A stretch of DNA of 5,193 nucleotides from Clostridia bacterium. GTDB taxonomy: Bacteria; Bacillota; Clostridia; HGM11514. The position numbers were made by a program, and so were the translations under genes. Shown piece after piece: positions 1 through 5,193 of this stretch (its first letter is position 1; each line of letters starts with the position of its first letter). The notes under the pieces are model-generated. The model was given only the letters and a program-made list of their open reading frames with translations. It was not told the origin of the DNA and did not search any database. The DNA is taken from the NCBI GenBank assembly GCA_900757255.1, contig CAAENE010000094.1:1-5193 (forward strand), in the 5' to 3' direction.

Positions 1-36
1 AAGCAAAAAACTTTCAATTGTATATGTAGAAAATGC

Positions 37-453
37 TTATTTTGTGCGTCTATCTTTAATTTTTGAGCCACACAAAGTACAATACTTTCCGTTTATATGC
101 AAAACGGAAAAACAGTAATTGCATTTTGGAGTTGACAAGTGCTCATCCTTACGTGCGGCATTTTCTCTTCCAAATTGGAGCGCTTTTTTAAATTTTGTAA
201 GCAAAGCGATACCTATTGTGGTAATACCAATAGAGAATCCAAAAACTATGGGAAAGTCATGTAAAATAAATAGAAACAGAAATAACAAAGATAATCCGAT
301 TAATGTTATTGAAATCCCTATTGGAATAACCTTATCTAATCTAATAAATAATTTTCCCTTAGTGTTTTGTTTTACAACAGCCGATATCTTACCACACATA
401 GGACAATATGCATCAGTTGTGCTCATTTCATGACTGCAATTATTACAAGTCAT
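37..453 (-). CDS. Double zinc-ribbon membrane protein, function unknown
   Basis: This 138-residue protein has a CxxC pair at each end of two cysteine ribbons. The N-terminal ribbon uses C3/C6 and C17/C20 (CNNC, CPMC) and the C-terminal ribbon uses C111/C114 and C125/C128 (CNYC, CTLC). The spacing and the CPMCGK and CTLCGSK knuckles match the zinc-ribbon (zinc_ribbon_2/DZR-like) type. Between them lie two hydrophobic segments at about residues 42-64 and 68-85, probably a membrane hairpin, which would put both ribbons on the same, presumably cytoplasmic, side. The start at 453 was chosen over the ATG at 471 because an AGAGGGG Shine-Dalgarno sequence lies 5 bases before it. The DNA is AT-rich: lines 241-360 contain 29 G/C in 120 bases, partly owing to membrane codons. 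Such ribbons often mediate protein or nucleic-acid contacts, but the role here is unknown. It may have its own transcript, as it sits 126 bases after the VOC gene. Confidence 0.85.
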   Translation of the reverse strand: MTCNNCSHEMSTTDAYCPMCGKISAVVKQNTKGKLFIRLDKVIPIGISITLIGLSLLFLFLFILHDFPIVFGFSIGITTIGIALLTKFKKALQFGRENAARKDEHLSTPKCNYCFSVLHINGKYCTLCGSKIKDRRTK

Positions 454-458
454 ATTTA

Positions 459-465
459 CCCCTCT
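459..465 (-). promoter_or_regulatory. Ribosome binding site deciding the zinc-ribbon start
   Basis: AGAGGGG on the minus strand lies 5 bases before the ATG at 453. It falls inside the longer ORF that opens at 471, so the first six codons of that ORF are best read as leader. Confidence 0.75.
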
Positions 466-579
466 ATTCATTATATAAATGATCTAACTAAAAAACATAT
501 ATACTCAACTCTCAAACAATACCTTAGTCTGAGGACACCCCTTCGCAATATCATTCATACAGATACTTGTGCTGTGGGG

Positions 580-948
580 TTACAGTGCTTGAACAATATC
601 AATACTGTTTCCGTCTGGGTCTTTGATATTGAAATAGCGATAACCCCAAGGCAAATCTTTTGGCGGTTCCTTAACTACAACACCTAACGCTTGTATTCGT
701 TCATATTCTGCGTCTACATCCTGTACTGCAAACTCAAATCCTTGGCAAGCTGTGGTTTCTATTTTTTTGTATTCTGCATCTTGTGTTGCAACAATGCGAA
801 CCGTTTTTTCGTTTGCATTTTCAAACATGATTTCGATGCGGTTCGGACCTCCGTGAGATTCATCAATAACTGCGCCCAGTACCTTTTGATAAAACCCGGC
901 AAAACGCTTCGCGTCAGGCGAAGGAACATTAATACAACTAAGCTTCAT
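580..948 (-). CDS. VOC family (glyoxalase/bleomycin-resistance fold) protein
   Basis: This 122-residue protein is within the usual 110-140 range for single-domain VOC proteins. It opens with a beta strand followed by the family's INVPSPDAKRFAGFYQKVLG segment (residues 6-25), where FY and LG are typical. It ends with the signature DPDGNSIDIVQ (residues 109-119). VOC proteins use paired beta-alpha-beta-beta-beta modules to form a metal or ligand cleft and include glyoxalase I, dioxygenases and antibiotic-binding proteins. The first strand has no His at the usual metal position, and the closing motif has Asp where many members have a Glu ligand (DPDGNxxE). Metal use is therefore uncertain and no substrate can be named. 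The ORF extends to a GTG at 966, but the AGGAGGT site at 956-962 selects the ATG at 948, 7 bases downstream. It follows galU by 166 bases with no clear terminator between them. Confidence 0.9.
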   Translation of the reverse strand: MKLSCINVPSPDAKRFAGFYQKVLGAVIDESHGGPNRIEIMFENANEKTVRIVATQDAEYKKIETTACQGFEFAVQDVDAEYERIQALGVVVKEPPKDLPWGYRYFNIKDPDGNSIDIVQAL

Positions 949-955
949 CTTCAAG

Positions 956-962
956 ACCTCCT
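956..962 (-). promoter_or_regulatory. Ribosome binding site deciding the VOC gene start
   Basis: A consensus AGGAGGT on the minus strand lies 7 bases before the ATG at 948. It overlaps codons 2-4 of the in-frame GTG extension from 966, which argues against that earlier start. Confidence 0.88.
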
Positions 963-964
963 GC

Positions 965-1069
965 ACAAAAAATAAATTTTCTGCATTGTGAACGCCGTGA
1001 AGAATCCTAAAACAAGATTCTTCGTTTCAATCAGAATGACAGATGAAGTACAAAATATAAATTTTCAGC
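965..1069. repeat. 20-bp imperfect direct repeat flanking a palindromic unit
   Basis: Positions 965-984 and 1050-1069 match at 18 of 20 bases by hand alignment (shared core ATAAATTTTC) and are 85 bases apart. The 65 bases between hold an 8-bp palindrome (999-1023) followed by TCAGAATGACAGATGAAG. The arrangement resembles a small dispersed extragenic element with a direct duplication at its edges, but the repeat is AT-rich and no clear terminal inverted repeats are visible. It lies wholly in the gap between galU and the VOC gene; the first copy ends close to the VOC ribosome binding site. Confidence 0.5.
999..1023. repeat. Extragenic palindrome, 8-bp perfect stem
   Basis: GAAGAATC (999-1006) and GATTCTTC (1016-1023) are perfect reverse complements around a 9-base loop. 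ATTCT (1017-1021) can alternatively pair with AGAAT (1033-1037), so two mutually exclusive hairpins are possible. Neither strand has a following T-tract, so it is not a standard intrinsic terminator. The wording GATTCTTCGTTTCA...CAGAATGACA resembles extragenic repeats that recur in many bacterial genomes; that resemblance is from memory and not checked. Confidence 0.6.
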
Positions 1070-1114
1070 GTCAAATCCCTACTTTTTAAAAATTCATTGC
1101 TTTGCTAATACACT

Positions 1115-1984
1115 TCATAATTCCAATTCTTTTAAATATCTGATAAACTCATCTTTTAAATCATCGCGCCGCAGGGCGTATTCAACAGTGGCTTCCAAAA
1201 AGCCCTCTTTACTGCCCACATCATATCTTCTGCCCACAAAATCATAAGCATACATATCCTCGCGCTGGCATAACAGCTTTAATGCGTCGGTAAGCTGGAG
1301 TTCCCCTCCCGCACCGGGCTTGATTTGCTCTAAACAATCAAAAATACCCGGATTGATAATATACCGGCCCAAAATCGCCACATTGGACGGCGCGTCCTCA
1401 GTTTTCGGCTTTTCAACCATATCGGACACCTTATAAACCCTATCAGCAATGCATTTGCCGGCAATCGCGCCATATTTTGAAATATCTTCCGGCGCAACCG
1501 TCTGCACCCCCAAAACAGACGCATGATATTGGTCATAGACCTCTATCATCTGTTTGAGACAGGGTTTTTCATCGTTATAAACCACGTCGTCGCCCAGCAG
1601 CACAGCAAAGGGTTCATTTCCGACAAAGGTCTTGGCACAGTGGATAGCATGTCCCAGGCCAAGCGGTTCTTTCTGACGGATATAATAGATGTTGGCAAGG
1701 TTTGAAATATCCTGTACCAGCTTAAGCATTTCTTCTTTATTGGATTTTGTCAGCTCGCTTTCCAACTCATAAGATTTATCAAAATGATCCTCAATCGACC
1801 TTTTTGAACGGCCGGTAATAATGATAATATCCTCAATACCCGAATGAACCGCTTCCTCAATGATATATTGAATCGTCGGTTTATCCACGATCGGCAGCAT
1901 TTCTTTTGGCTGAGCTTTTGTTGCCGGCAAAAACCTCGTCCCCAGCCCCGCTGCGGGAATAACTGCTTTTTTTACTTTACTCAT
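1115..1984 (-). CDS. galU: UTP--glucose-1-phosphate uridylyltransferase
   Basis: The enzyme joins UTP and glucose 1-phosphate to give UDP-glucose and pyrophosphate in the cytoplasm, supplying glucosyl donors for wall teichoic acids, glycolipids, exopolysaccharide and the Leloir pathway. The 289-residue length is normal for bacterial GalU. The nucleotide-binding loop AAGLGTRFLPATKAQPKEML spans residues 11-30. QKEPLGLGHA is at 104-113, the metal/nucleotide LGDD at 130-133, EKP at 191-193, GRYI at 207-210, GGELQLTDA at 227-235 and DVGSKEGF at 255-262, all in the family's order. The ATG at 1984 follows a GGGAGG site (1993-1998) by 8 bases. The gene lies 93 bases after the TtcA-like gene with no clear terminator or strong promoter between, so read-through from the promoter at 2848-2876 is likely. 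It is intact and lacks a regulatory fusion. Related nucleotidyltransferases such as RfbA differ in these motifs. Confidence 0.97.
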   Translation of the reverse strand: MSKVKKAVIPAAGLGTRFLPATKAQPKEMLPIVDKPTIQYIIEEAVHSGIEDIIIITGRSKRSIEDHFDKSYELESELTKSNKEEMLKLVQDISNLANIYYIRQKEPLGLGHAIHCAKTFVGNEPFAVLLGDDVVYNDEKPCLKQMIEVYDQYHASVLGVQTVAPEDISKYGAIAGKCIADRVYKVSDMVEKPKTEDAPSNVAILGRYIINPGIFDCLEQIKPGAGGELQLTDALKLLCQREDMYAYDFVGRRYDVGSKEGFLEATVEYALRRDDLKDEFIRYLKELEL

Positions 1985-2077
1985 TTGAGATTCCTCCCGT
2001 TTTCATCTTCGCCTTTTCGGCAAAAAGCTTGATTCGTACATAGCACTGTTTCAATACGCAAGTTCATACACAATCAC

Positions 2078-2815
2078 TTATGATTCGTTACGTCTTCGTT
2101 TTCTGGTATCCGTCCATCCGTCGATACCCGAACGCTGAAGGGCACCGAACACCTTTTCCGGAAACTCGTCGTACCTCTGACCCATCTCCCGAATCAGCTC
2201 CTTCATCTCCTGGCGTTTGGTAGCTCCGTTTGCCGGGCACGGATTATGTATCACCGGCAGCTCCAGGCGCTTAACTGTTGATTTGATATCATATTCATAC
2301 AGATACAGCATTGGGCGGATCAGATAAATATTCTTCCGGTCAAGCCAGGTCACCGGAGAAAAACAGCCCAGCCTGCCCTCATATATCATACAAAGCAAAA
2401 AAGTTTCCAGTACATCGTTTTTATTGTGCCCCAAAGCTACTTTATTGGTTCCCATGGATAAAGCAGCCTCATGCAGCGCACCCCGCCGCATTTTAGCACA
2501 CAAAGCACAGGGATTGGTCTCTTTGCGGATATCAAATACGACTTCCCCAATATCCGTTTTTTCTAATTTATATTCTATCCCAAGTTTTTCGTAAAATGCA
2601 ATCAGCGGACTGTAATCCGCATCGTCAAAACCCAAATCCAAGGTGACAGCGCAAACTGAAAAACGTTTCGGATGAAATCTGGACAGCTGATGAAGTGCAT
2701 ACAGCAACAGCAGGGAGTCCTTGCCGCCCGACACGCCGACCGCAATCTTTTCCCCCTCGTCGATCATATCATAATCGTCAACACACCGTCTTATCTGCGA
2801 TAATATTTTTCTCAA
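2078..2815 (-). CDS. TtcA-like PP-loop ATPase, probable tRNA 2-thiocytidine biosynthesis protein
   Basis: With the TTG start this is a 245-residue member of the TtcA/TilS PP-loop superfamily, which adenylates a tRNA base with ATP before modification. The PP-loop SGGKDS is at residues 29-34. CALC follows at 103-106, GHNKNDVLETF at 129-139 and a lone Cys in NPCPANG at 193. TtcA enzymes hold a [4Fe-4S] cluster with a CxxC pair plus a third Cys and thiolate cytidine 32 of certain tRNAs; C103, C106 and C193 fit that arrangement. TilS normally lacks such a cysteine set, so TtcA-like is the better call. The exact substrate is inferred, and the protein is shorter than the approximately 310-residue E. 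coli TtcA. The ORF extends to a GTG at 2833, but GGAGG (2821-2825) precedes the TTG at 2815 by 5 bases and the promoter would leave almost no leader for the GTG. It heads the unit that continues into galU. Confidence 0.88.
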   Translation of the reverse strand: MRKILSQIRRCVDDYDMIDEGEKIAVGVSGGKDSLLLLYALHQLSRFHPKRFSVCAVTLDLGFDDADYSPLIAFYEKLGIEYKLEKTDIGEVVFDIRKETNPCALCAKMRRGALHEAALSMGTNKVALGHNKNDVLETFLLCMIYEGRLGCFSPVTWLDRKNIYLIRPMLYLYEYDIKSTVKRLELPVIHNPCPANGATKRQEMKELIREMGQRYDEFPEKVFGALQRSGIDGWTDTRKRRRNES

Positions 2816-2820
2816 ACGAA

Positions 2821-2825
2821 CCTCC
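2821..2825 (-). promoter_or_regulatory. Ribosome binding site deciding the TTG start of the TtcA-like gene
   Basis: GGAGG on the minus strand lies 5 bases before the TTG at 2815. No ribosome binding site precedes the upstream in-frame GTG (2833) or the first in-frame ATG downstream (residue 17 of the TTG-start protein). Confidence 0.78.
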
Positions 2826-2847
2826 GGTATCACCTGTAATGTAATCT

Positions 2848-2876
2848 ATTATATATGAAACTCGTCCCAATATCAA
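2848..2876 (-). promoter_or_regulatory. Sigma-A (housekeeping) promoter of the ttcA-like/galU unit
   Basis: On the minus strand, TTGATA (2871-2876, five of six to consensus) is followed by a 17-base spacer and TATAAT (2848-2853, six of six). Transcription should start near 2841, giving a leader of about 26 bases that contains the GGAGG site at 2821-2825. It lies just past the terminator of the SLH gene, so the two form a clean unit boundary. Confidence 0.85.
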
Positions 2877-2908
2877 GATAAAATACCCAATCTGCATCCA
2901 AATCTTTA

Positions 2909-2953
2909 AAAAATGCAGGAAAAGCACAATTGTGCGGTATTTCCTGCATTTTT
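2909..2953 (-). terminator. Intrinsic terminator of the SLH-protein gene
   Basis: A perfect 14-bp stem pairs 2909-2922 with 2940-2953 (core TGCAGGAAA/TTTCCTGCA), starting 3 bases after the TAG stop. On the minus strand the outer stem ends in a run of six T. The 17-base loop contains the 12-bp palindrome GCACAATTGTGC (2924-2935), which can add a small nested hairpin. The A/T arms are symmetric, so it could act in both directions, but no plus-strand gene is seen here. Confidence 0.88.
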
Positions 2954-2956
2954 AAA

Positions 2957-4384
2957 CTATTCATTCAGTGCGGACAATATTTTGGCGGCCTGCGCGCGGG
3001 TCGTTTCGCCGAACGGCTGGAAGCTGCCGTCGCCCATACCTCCGATTATCCCTAACTTTGACAGTGCATACACGCTATCCTTTGCATAGCCGGAAATCTG
3101 TGCGTCATCGCTGAACAATTCCGTCCCGCTCGTATCCTTAGCAGATAAAACACGGGCCAAAATGACTGCCGCGTCCTGCCTTGCTATTTTCTGCCCAGAG
3201 CCAAATGTATCAGCGCCGGTTCCGGTGATCATTCCGTCCCGGTAAGCCGCAAGGACATAGGCATAATACCATTGCCCCTCATGAACGTCAGAAAACGGAT
3301 TTGAAATTCCCTCCACGTTGAGATCAATTCCCTTTGCCGCAGCAATCATTTTCACAAATTCTTCCCTTGTTACTGCACTGTCCGGTTCAAACAAACGGCC
3401 GCCTTTTCCTTTAATAACACCTTTGATCGCCATGTCCTGAACGTAAGGATAAGCCCAATGCCCGCTTTCCACATCGGTGAACAATGGTCCTATGGCGTCT
3501 TTATCGAGCAGGCAGGCCATCAGGGTGTCCTTGAGCGGAATAAATTTTTCAGGCAATTTGCCGGTGGACATCATGTCCAGAATATCGTCGAAATAAAGCT
3601 TCTGCATTACATTTTGTAAATTGTTATGCCTGCCGCTCAGCAATACATTTGCCAAAACGGTTTTCATGTTCGATTCAAAATTTTCCTGGTTCAGTCCTTC
3701 TATTTTAGAAAGCTCCGTTCCCACGTCCGCTAAAAAGCTTCTGATTTCCTCTTCTGTCACACCCTCATTTAAAAAACCATCAATGAATTCCGGATACAGA
3801 ATAGATATAACATGATAGGCCTCGTTAAGATTCAAGGAAGCCTCTTTGACGGGTTCCTGATTTGTGTCTGGGTTATCAGTACCGGGCTCATTACTATCTA
3901 TGGAGCCATTGCCGCCGGAACTGCCGCCCGGATTTCCGGAACCTCCGTTACCCGATCCGCCCGAACCGCCGTTATTTTGGAGATTTAAAATACAGTCCAT
4001 TAAGATATCCTTCAGCGGCAGCATGGATTCCGGAATTTTTCCGTTCTCCATTAAATCATTGATCTCGTCAAAATAAGCCCGGTTTACTGCGCCCTGCAGG
4101 TTATTGTATTTTCCGCTCAGAAGGACGTTTTTCAGCACTTCGGCCATCTTCGATTCAAAATTATCCCTATTTAATCCCTGCATATTTGTCAGTTCTTTTC
4201 CCATGTCAGTAATAAAGCTTCTGATATCGCTTTCCTGCGCGCCCTCATTGATCAAACGTTCGATAAATTCCGGAAATTCCGCATTTACCCTGTCATACGC
4301 TTTATTTAGTTCGTCGGTCACATCGGCAAATACAAAATTAAAACAGCAAACTATCATTAAAACGACTGCGGCTACTTTTTTCAT
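2957..4384 (-). CDS. Secreted SLH-domain surface protein with duplicated helical domain
   Basis: This 475-residue protein starts with a signal peptide (MKK, hydrophobic core, FVFA; likely cut after residue 20). Two copies of an unrecognised, probably helical domain follow at residues 24-134 and 184-294, about 58 of 111 positions identical by hand alignment. They are separated by a flexible Gly/Ser/Asn then Asp/Pro linker (137-179). Three SLH modules fill the C-terminus at about 301-350, 362-413 and 422-474, with F/SD openings, GDGSFQP (451-457) and TREE (339-342), ARQD (401-404) and TRAQ (462-465) motifs. SLH triplets anchor proteins non-covalently to pyruvylated secondary cell-wall polysaccharide, so the repeats should be displayed at the surface. 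The ORF opens at 4420, but GAGGAG (4391-4396) selects the ATG at 4384, which also gives a proper signal peptide. The gene lies 70 bases after the hydrolase gene with no terminator between. No catalytic domain was recognised. Confidence 0.94.
   Translation of the reverse strand: MKKVAAVVLMIVCCFNFVFADVTDELNKAYDRVNAEFPEFIERLINEGAQESDIRSFITDMGKELTNMQGLNRDNFESKMAEVLKNVLLSGKYNNLQGAVNRAYFDEINDLMENGKIPESMLPLKDILMDCILNLQNNGGSGGSGNGGSGNPGGSSGGNGSIDSNEPGTDNPDTNQEPVKEASLNLNEAYHVISILYPEFIDGFLNEGVTEEEIRSFLADVGTELSKIEGLNQENFESNMKTVLANVLLSGRHNNLQNVMQKLYFDDILDMMSTGKLPEKFIPLKDTLMACLLDKDAIGPLFTDVESGHWAYPYVQDMAIKGVIKGKGGRLFEPDSAVTREEFVKMIAAAKGIDLNVEGISNPFSDVHEGQWYYAYVLAAYRDGMITGTGADTFGSGQKIARQDAAVILARVLSAKDTSGTELFSDDAQISGYAKDSVYALSKLGIIGGMGDGSFQPFGETTRAQAAKILSALNE
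3503..4315 (-). repeat. Tandem duplication of a 111-residue coding domain
   Basis: Copy 1 is encoded at 3983-4315 and copy 2 at 3503-3835, 480 bases (160 residues) apart. Shared blocks are PEFI, NEG, IRSF, NFES, VLxNVLLSG, NNLQ, YFD and GK(I/L)PE...PLKD. The DNA has diverged more than the protein, which suggests an old duplication kept by selection rather than a recent one. The linker DNA (3848-3976) is rich in GGN codons. Confidence 0.9.
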
Positions 4385-4390
4385 ATTCTT

Positions 4391-4396
4391 CTCCTC
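4391..4396 (-). promoter_or_regulatory. Ribosome binding site deciding the SLH-protein start
   Basis: GAGGAG on the minus strand lies 6 bases before the ATG at 4384. Starting there places the MKK signal peptide exactly at the N-terminus, whereas the ATG at 4420 would add 12 mostly polar residues ahead of it. Confidence 0.85.
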
Positions 4397-4454
4397 AATA
4401 TCATATTTTACATTTATCATTTTAAAATCCAGTATTTTTTTGTATTCAATTAAA

Positions 4455-5159
4455 TTACAGATTTTTGATCAGTTCCGCCTTATCCCTTGGCACATCGACA
4501 TCAAACTCTGTAAAGTCGCATACCGCTTTCTTACCGGTTATCGTCTTATACCAGGTAAGGCCAAGCAGATATCTCCCGATTCCAAAATCGGCATGAAAGG
4601 TATCGCGGTGCACTTTATCAATGCCGCTGTCCAGCGCTTTCATCATCGCATTGCCGCACAAAATGATTCCGTCAGCTTTGATTGCCTTTGCAGCCTCTTC
4701 ATATGCTTTTTGTATTTTTTCAAGCATTTCATGCTGGTCGCCAAATCCAAGCTCTTCTGTCAGCCGCTTGCTGCCCTGTTCATAGGCCCATGTCTGATGA
4801 AGCAAAATTTTTGATTTGGGCGAATACAGGCGGACATAATCAGCCAGCTTTTCGATATAAGGGCAGTAAGTATCATAATACGGCGCCATATGGCTCACCT
4901 GCTGGAGCGTAATGTAATCCCATTCATCGCTTGCAAGCGCCTGCGAAATACGAACTTTGATCCCTGTTTCTTCCCCGTTAAATTCAAAACCATAATCAGC
5001 GTTATTGTCAAGCATATTGAGGTAATGCCTTCTTAGGGAACAACCGCCAATCATCAAATTGACGCATTTTAAATCTACGCCTTCGTTCTTTGCAATCTTA
5101 TGTAAATATCGTTGGGCGTCCTGCGAAAAACTATTTCCTATCGATAATATTTTTAACAT
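4455..5159 (-). CDS. SGNH/GDSL-type hydrolase, DUF4886-like
   Basis: This 234-residue protein resembles the DUF4886 group of SGNH hydrolases, which are esterase-like enzymes acting through a Ser-Asp-His set. Block I is ILSIGNSFS (residues 4-12) with Ser10 as the likely nucleophile. The oxyanion glycine region is IGGCS (37-41), the mid-protein strand YITLQQVS spans 82-89, and DTFH (186-189) near the C-terminus offers the catalytic Asp and His. The usual block III GxND Asn is not obvious; the QQ at 86-87 may lie there. There is no signal peptide or membrane segment, so it should act in the cytoplasm, perhaps deacylating imported sugars; the substrate is unknown. The ATG at 5159 follows AAAGGAG (5165-5171) by 5 bases. 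The gene is complete. It may be co-transcribed with the SLH gene 70 bases downstream, whose product is exported, so a shared function is not implied. Confidence 0.85.
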   Translation of the reverse strand: MLKILSIGNSFSQDAQRYLHKIAKNEGVDLKCVNLMIGGCSLRRHYLNMLDNNADYGFEFNGEETGIKVRISQALASDEWDYITLQQVSHMAPYYDTYCPYIEKLADYVRLYSPKSKILLHQTWAYEQGSKRLTEELGFGDQHEMLEKIQKAYEEAAKAIKADGIILCGNAMMKALDSGIDKVHRDTFHADFGIGRYLLGLTWYKTITGKKAVCDFTEFDVDVPRDKAELIKNL

Positions 5160-5193
5160 GATTTCTCCTTTCAGAAAACGGCAGCATGAACAA

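Noticed and set aside
119..433. A 104-codon plus-strand ORF opposite the zinc-ribbon gene
   Set aside because: The minus strand carries eight correctly spaced cysteines and a good ribosome binding site; the plus reading has no recognisable content.
470..475. Perfect TATAAT just upstream of the zinc-ribbon gene
   Set aside because: No acceptable -35 hexamer lies 16-18 bases upstream, and a transcript start about 7 bases downstream would cut into the AGAGGGG site.
454..579. Terminator or structured RNA between the VOC and zinc-ribbon genes
   Set aside because: The only complementary blocks (ACCCC and GGGGT) are about 40 bases apart with no T-tract and no motif I recognise; nothing supportable is seen in this gap.
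1985..2077. Terminator or independent promoter between the TtcA-like gene and galU
   Set aside because: The best hairpin (GCC TTTTC GGC near 2011-2021) is very short without a T-tract, and no pair of hexamers with a proper spacer matches the sigma-A consensus well.
4325..4384. Lipoprotein signal in the SLH protein (Cys-Cys in its hydrophobic core)
   Set aside because: The residues before the Cys pair do not fit a lipobox and lie mid-core; FVFA at residues 17-20 is a better signal peptidase I site.
4419..4449. TTGAAT-19-TAAAAT as a promoter for the SLH gene
   Set aside because: The spacer is long and both hexamers are imperfect in AT-rich DNA, so it is not distinguishable from chance.
4104..4814. 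A 236-codon plus-strand ORF across the SLH gene start and the hydrolase gene
   Set aside because: It runs antisense through two well-supported genes and their gap, has no family motifs and no supporting context, so it is a chance shadow.
5171..5193. C-terminal tail of an upstream gene (six codons then TGA on the minus strand)
   Set aside because: Six open codons are too few to support a coding call, although the spacing would fit an operon.

Overview
The window holds six protein-coding genes, all on the minus strand, so transcription runs from high to low coordinates. I see no tRNA, rRNA, CRISPR array, insertion sequence, phage gene or recognisable riboswitch. Strong AGGAGG-type ribosome binding sites, a consensus sigma-A promoter, a TTG start, moderate-to-low GC and an S-layer-homology (SLH) surface protein point to a Gram-positive Firmicute, most likely of class Clostridia. 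Genus cannot be decided from this sequence.

In transcription order: (1) 5159-4455, a cytoplasmic SGNH/GDSL-type hydrolase resembling the DUF4886 group. (2) 4384-2957, a secreted protein with a signal peptide, two copies of a helical domain of about 111 residues that I do not recognise, a Gly/Ser/Asn/Pro linker and three C-terminal SLH modules. It ends in a strong stem-loop terminator (2909-2953). (3) A new transcription unit starts at a near-perfect sigma-A promoter (2848-2876) and reads a TtcA-like PP-loop tRNA-thiolation protein (2815-2078, TTG start), then galU (1984-1115) after a 92-base gap with no clear terminator. (4) A 166-base gap (949-1114) carries an 8-bp palindrome bracketed by a 20-bp imperfect direct repeat, which looks like a small dispersed extragenic element. 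(5) 948-580, a small VOC/glyoxalase-fold protein. (6) 453-37, a small membrane protein with a zinc ribbon at each end and two central membrane helices; its DNA is visibly richer in AT than its neighbours.

The genes do not form an obvious single pathway. GalU makes UDP-glucose for cell-envelope glycans, and SLH modules bind cell-wall polysaccharide, so both touch the envelope, but that link is loose. For four of the six genes the longest ORF starts too early: the Shine-Dalgarno sequence lies inside the ORF and selects a start 6 or 12 codons downstream. I used those corrected starts. I found no convincing undescribed multi-gene system. The best candidates for something new are the duplicated domain of the SLH protein and the repeat-flanked palindrome at 965-1069. 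No gap between genes exceeds 300 bases.
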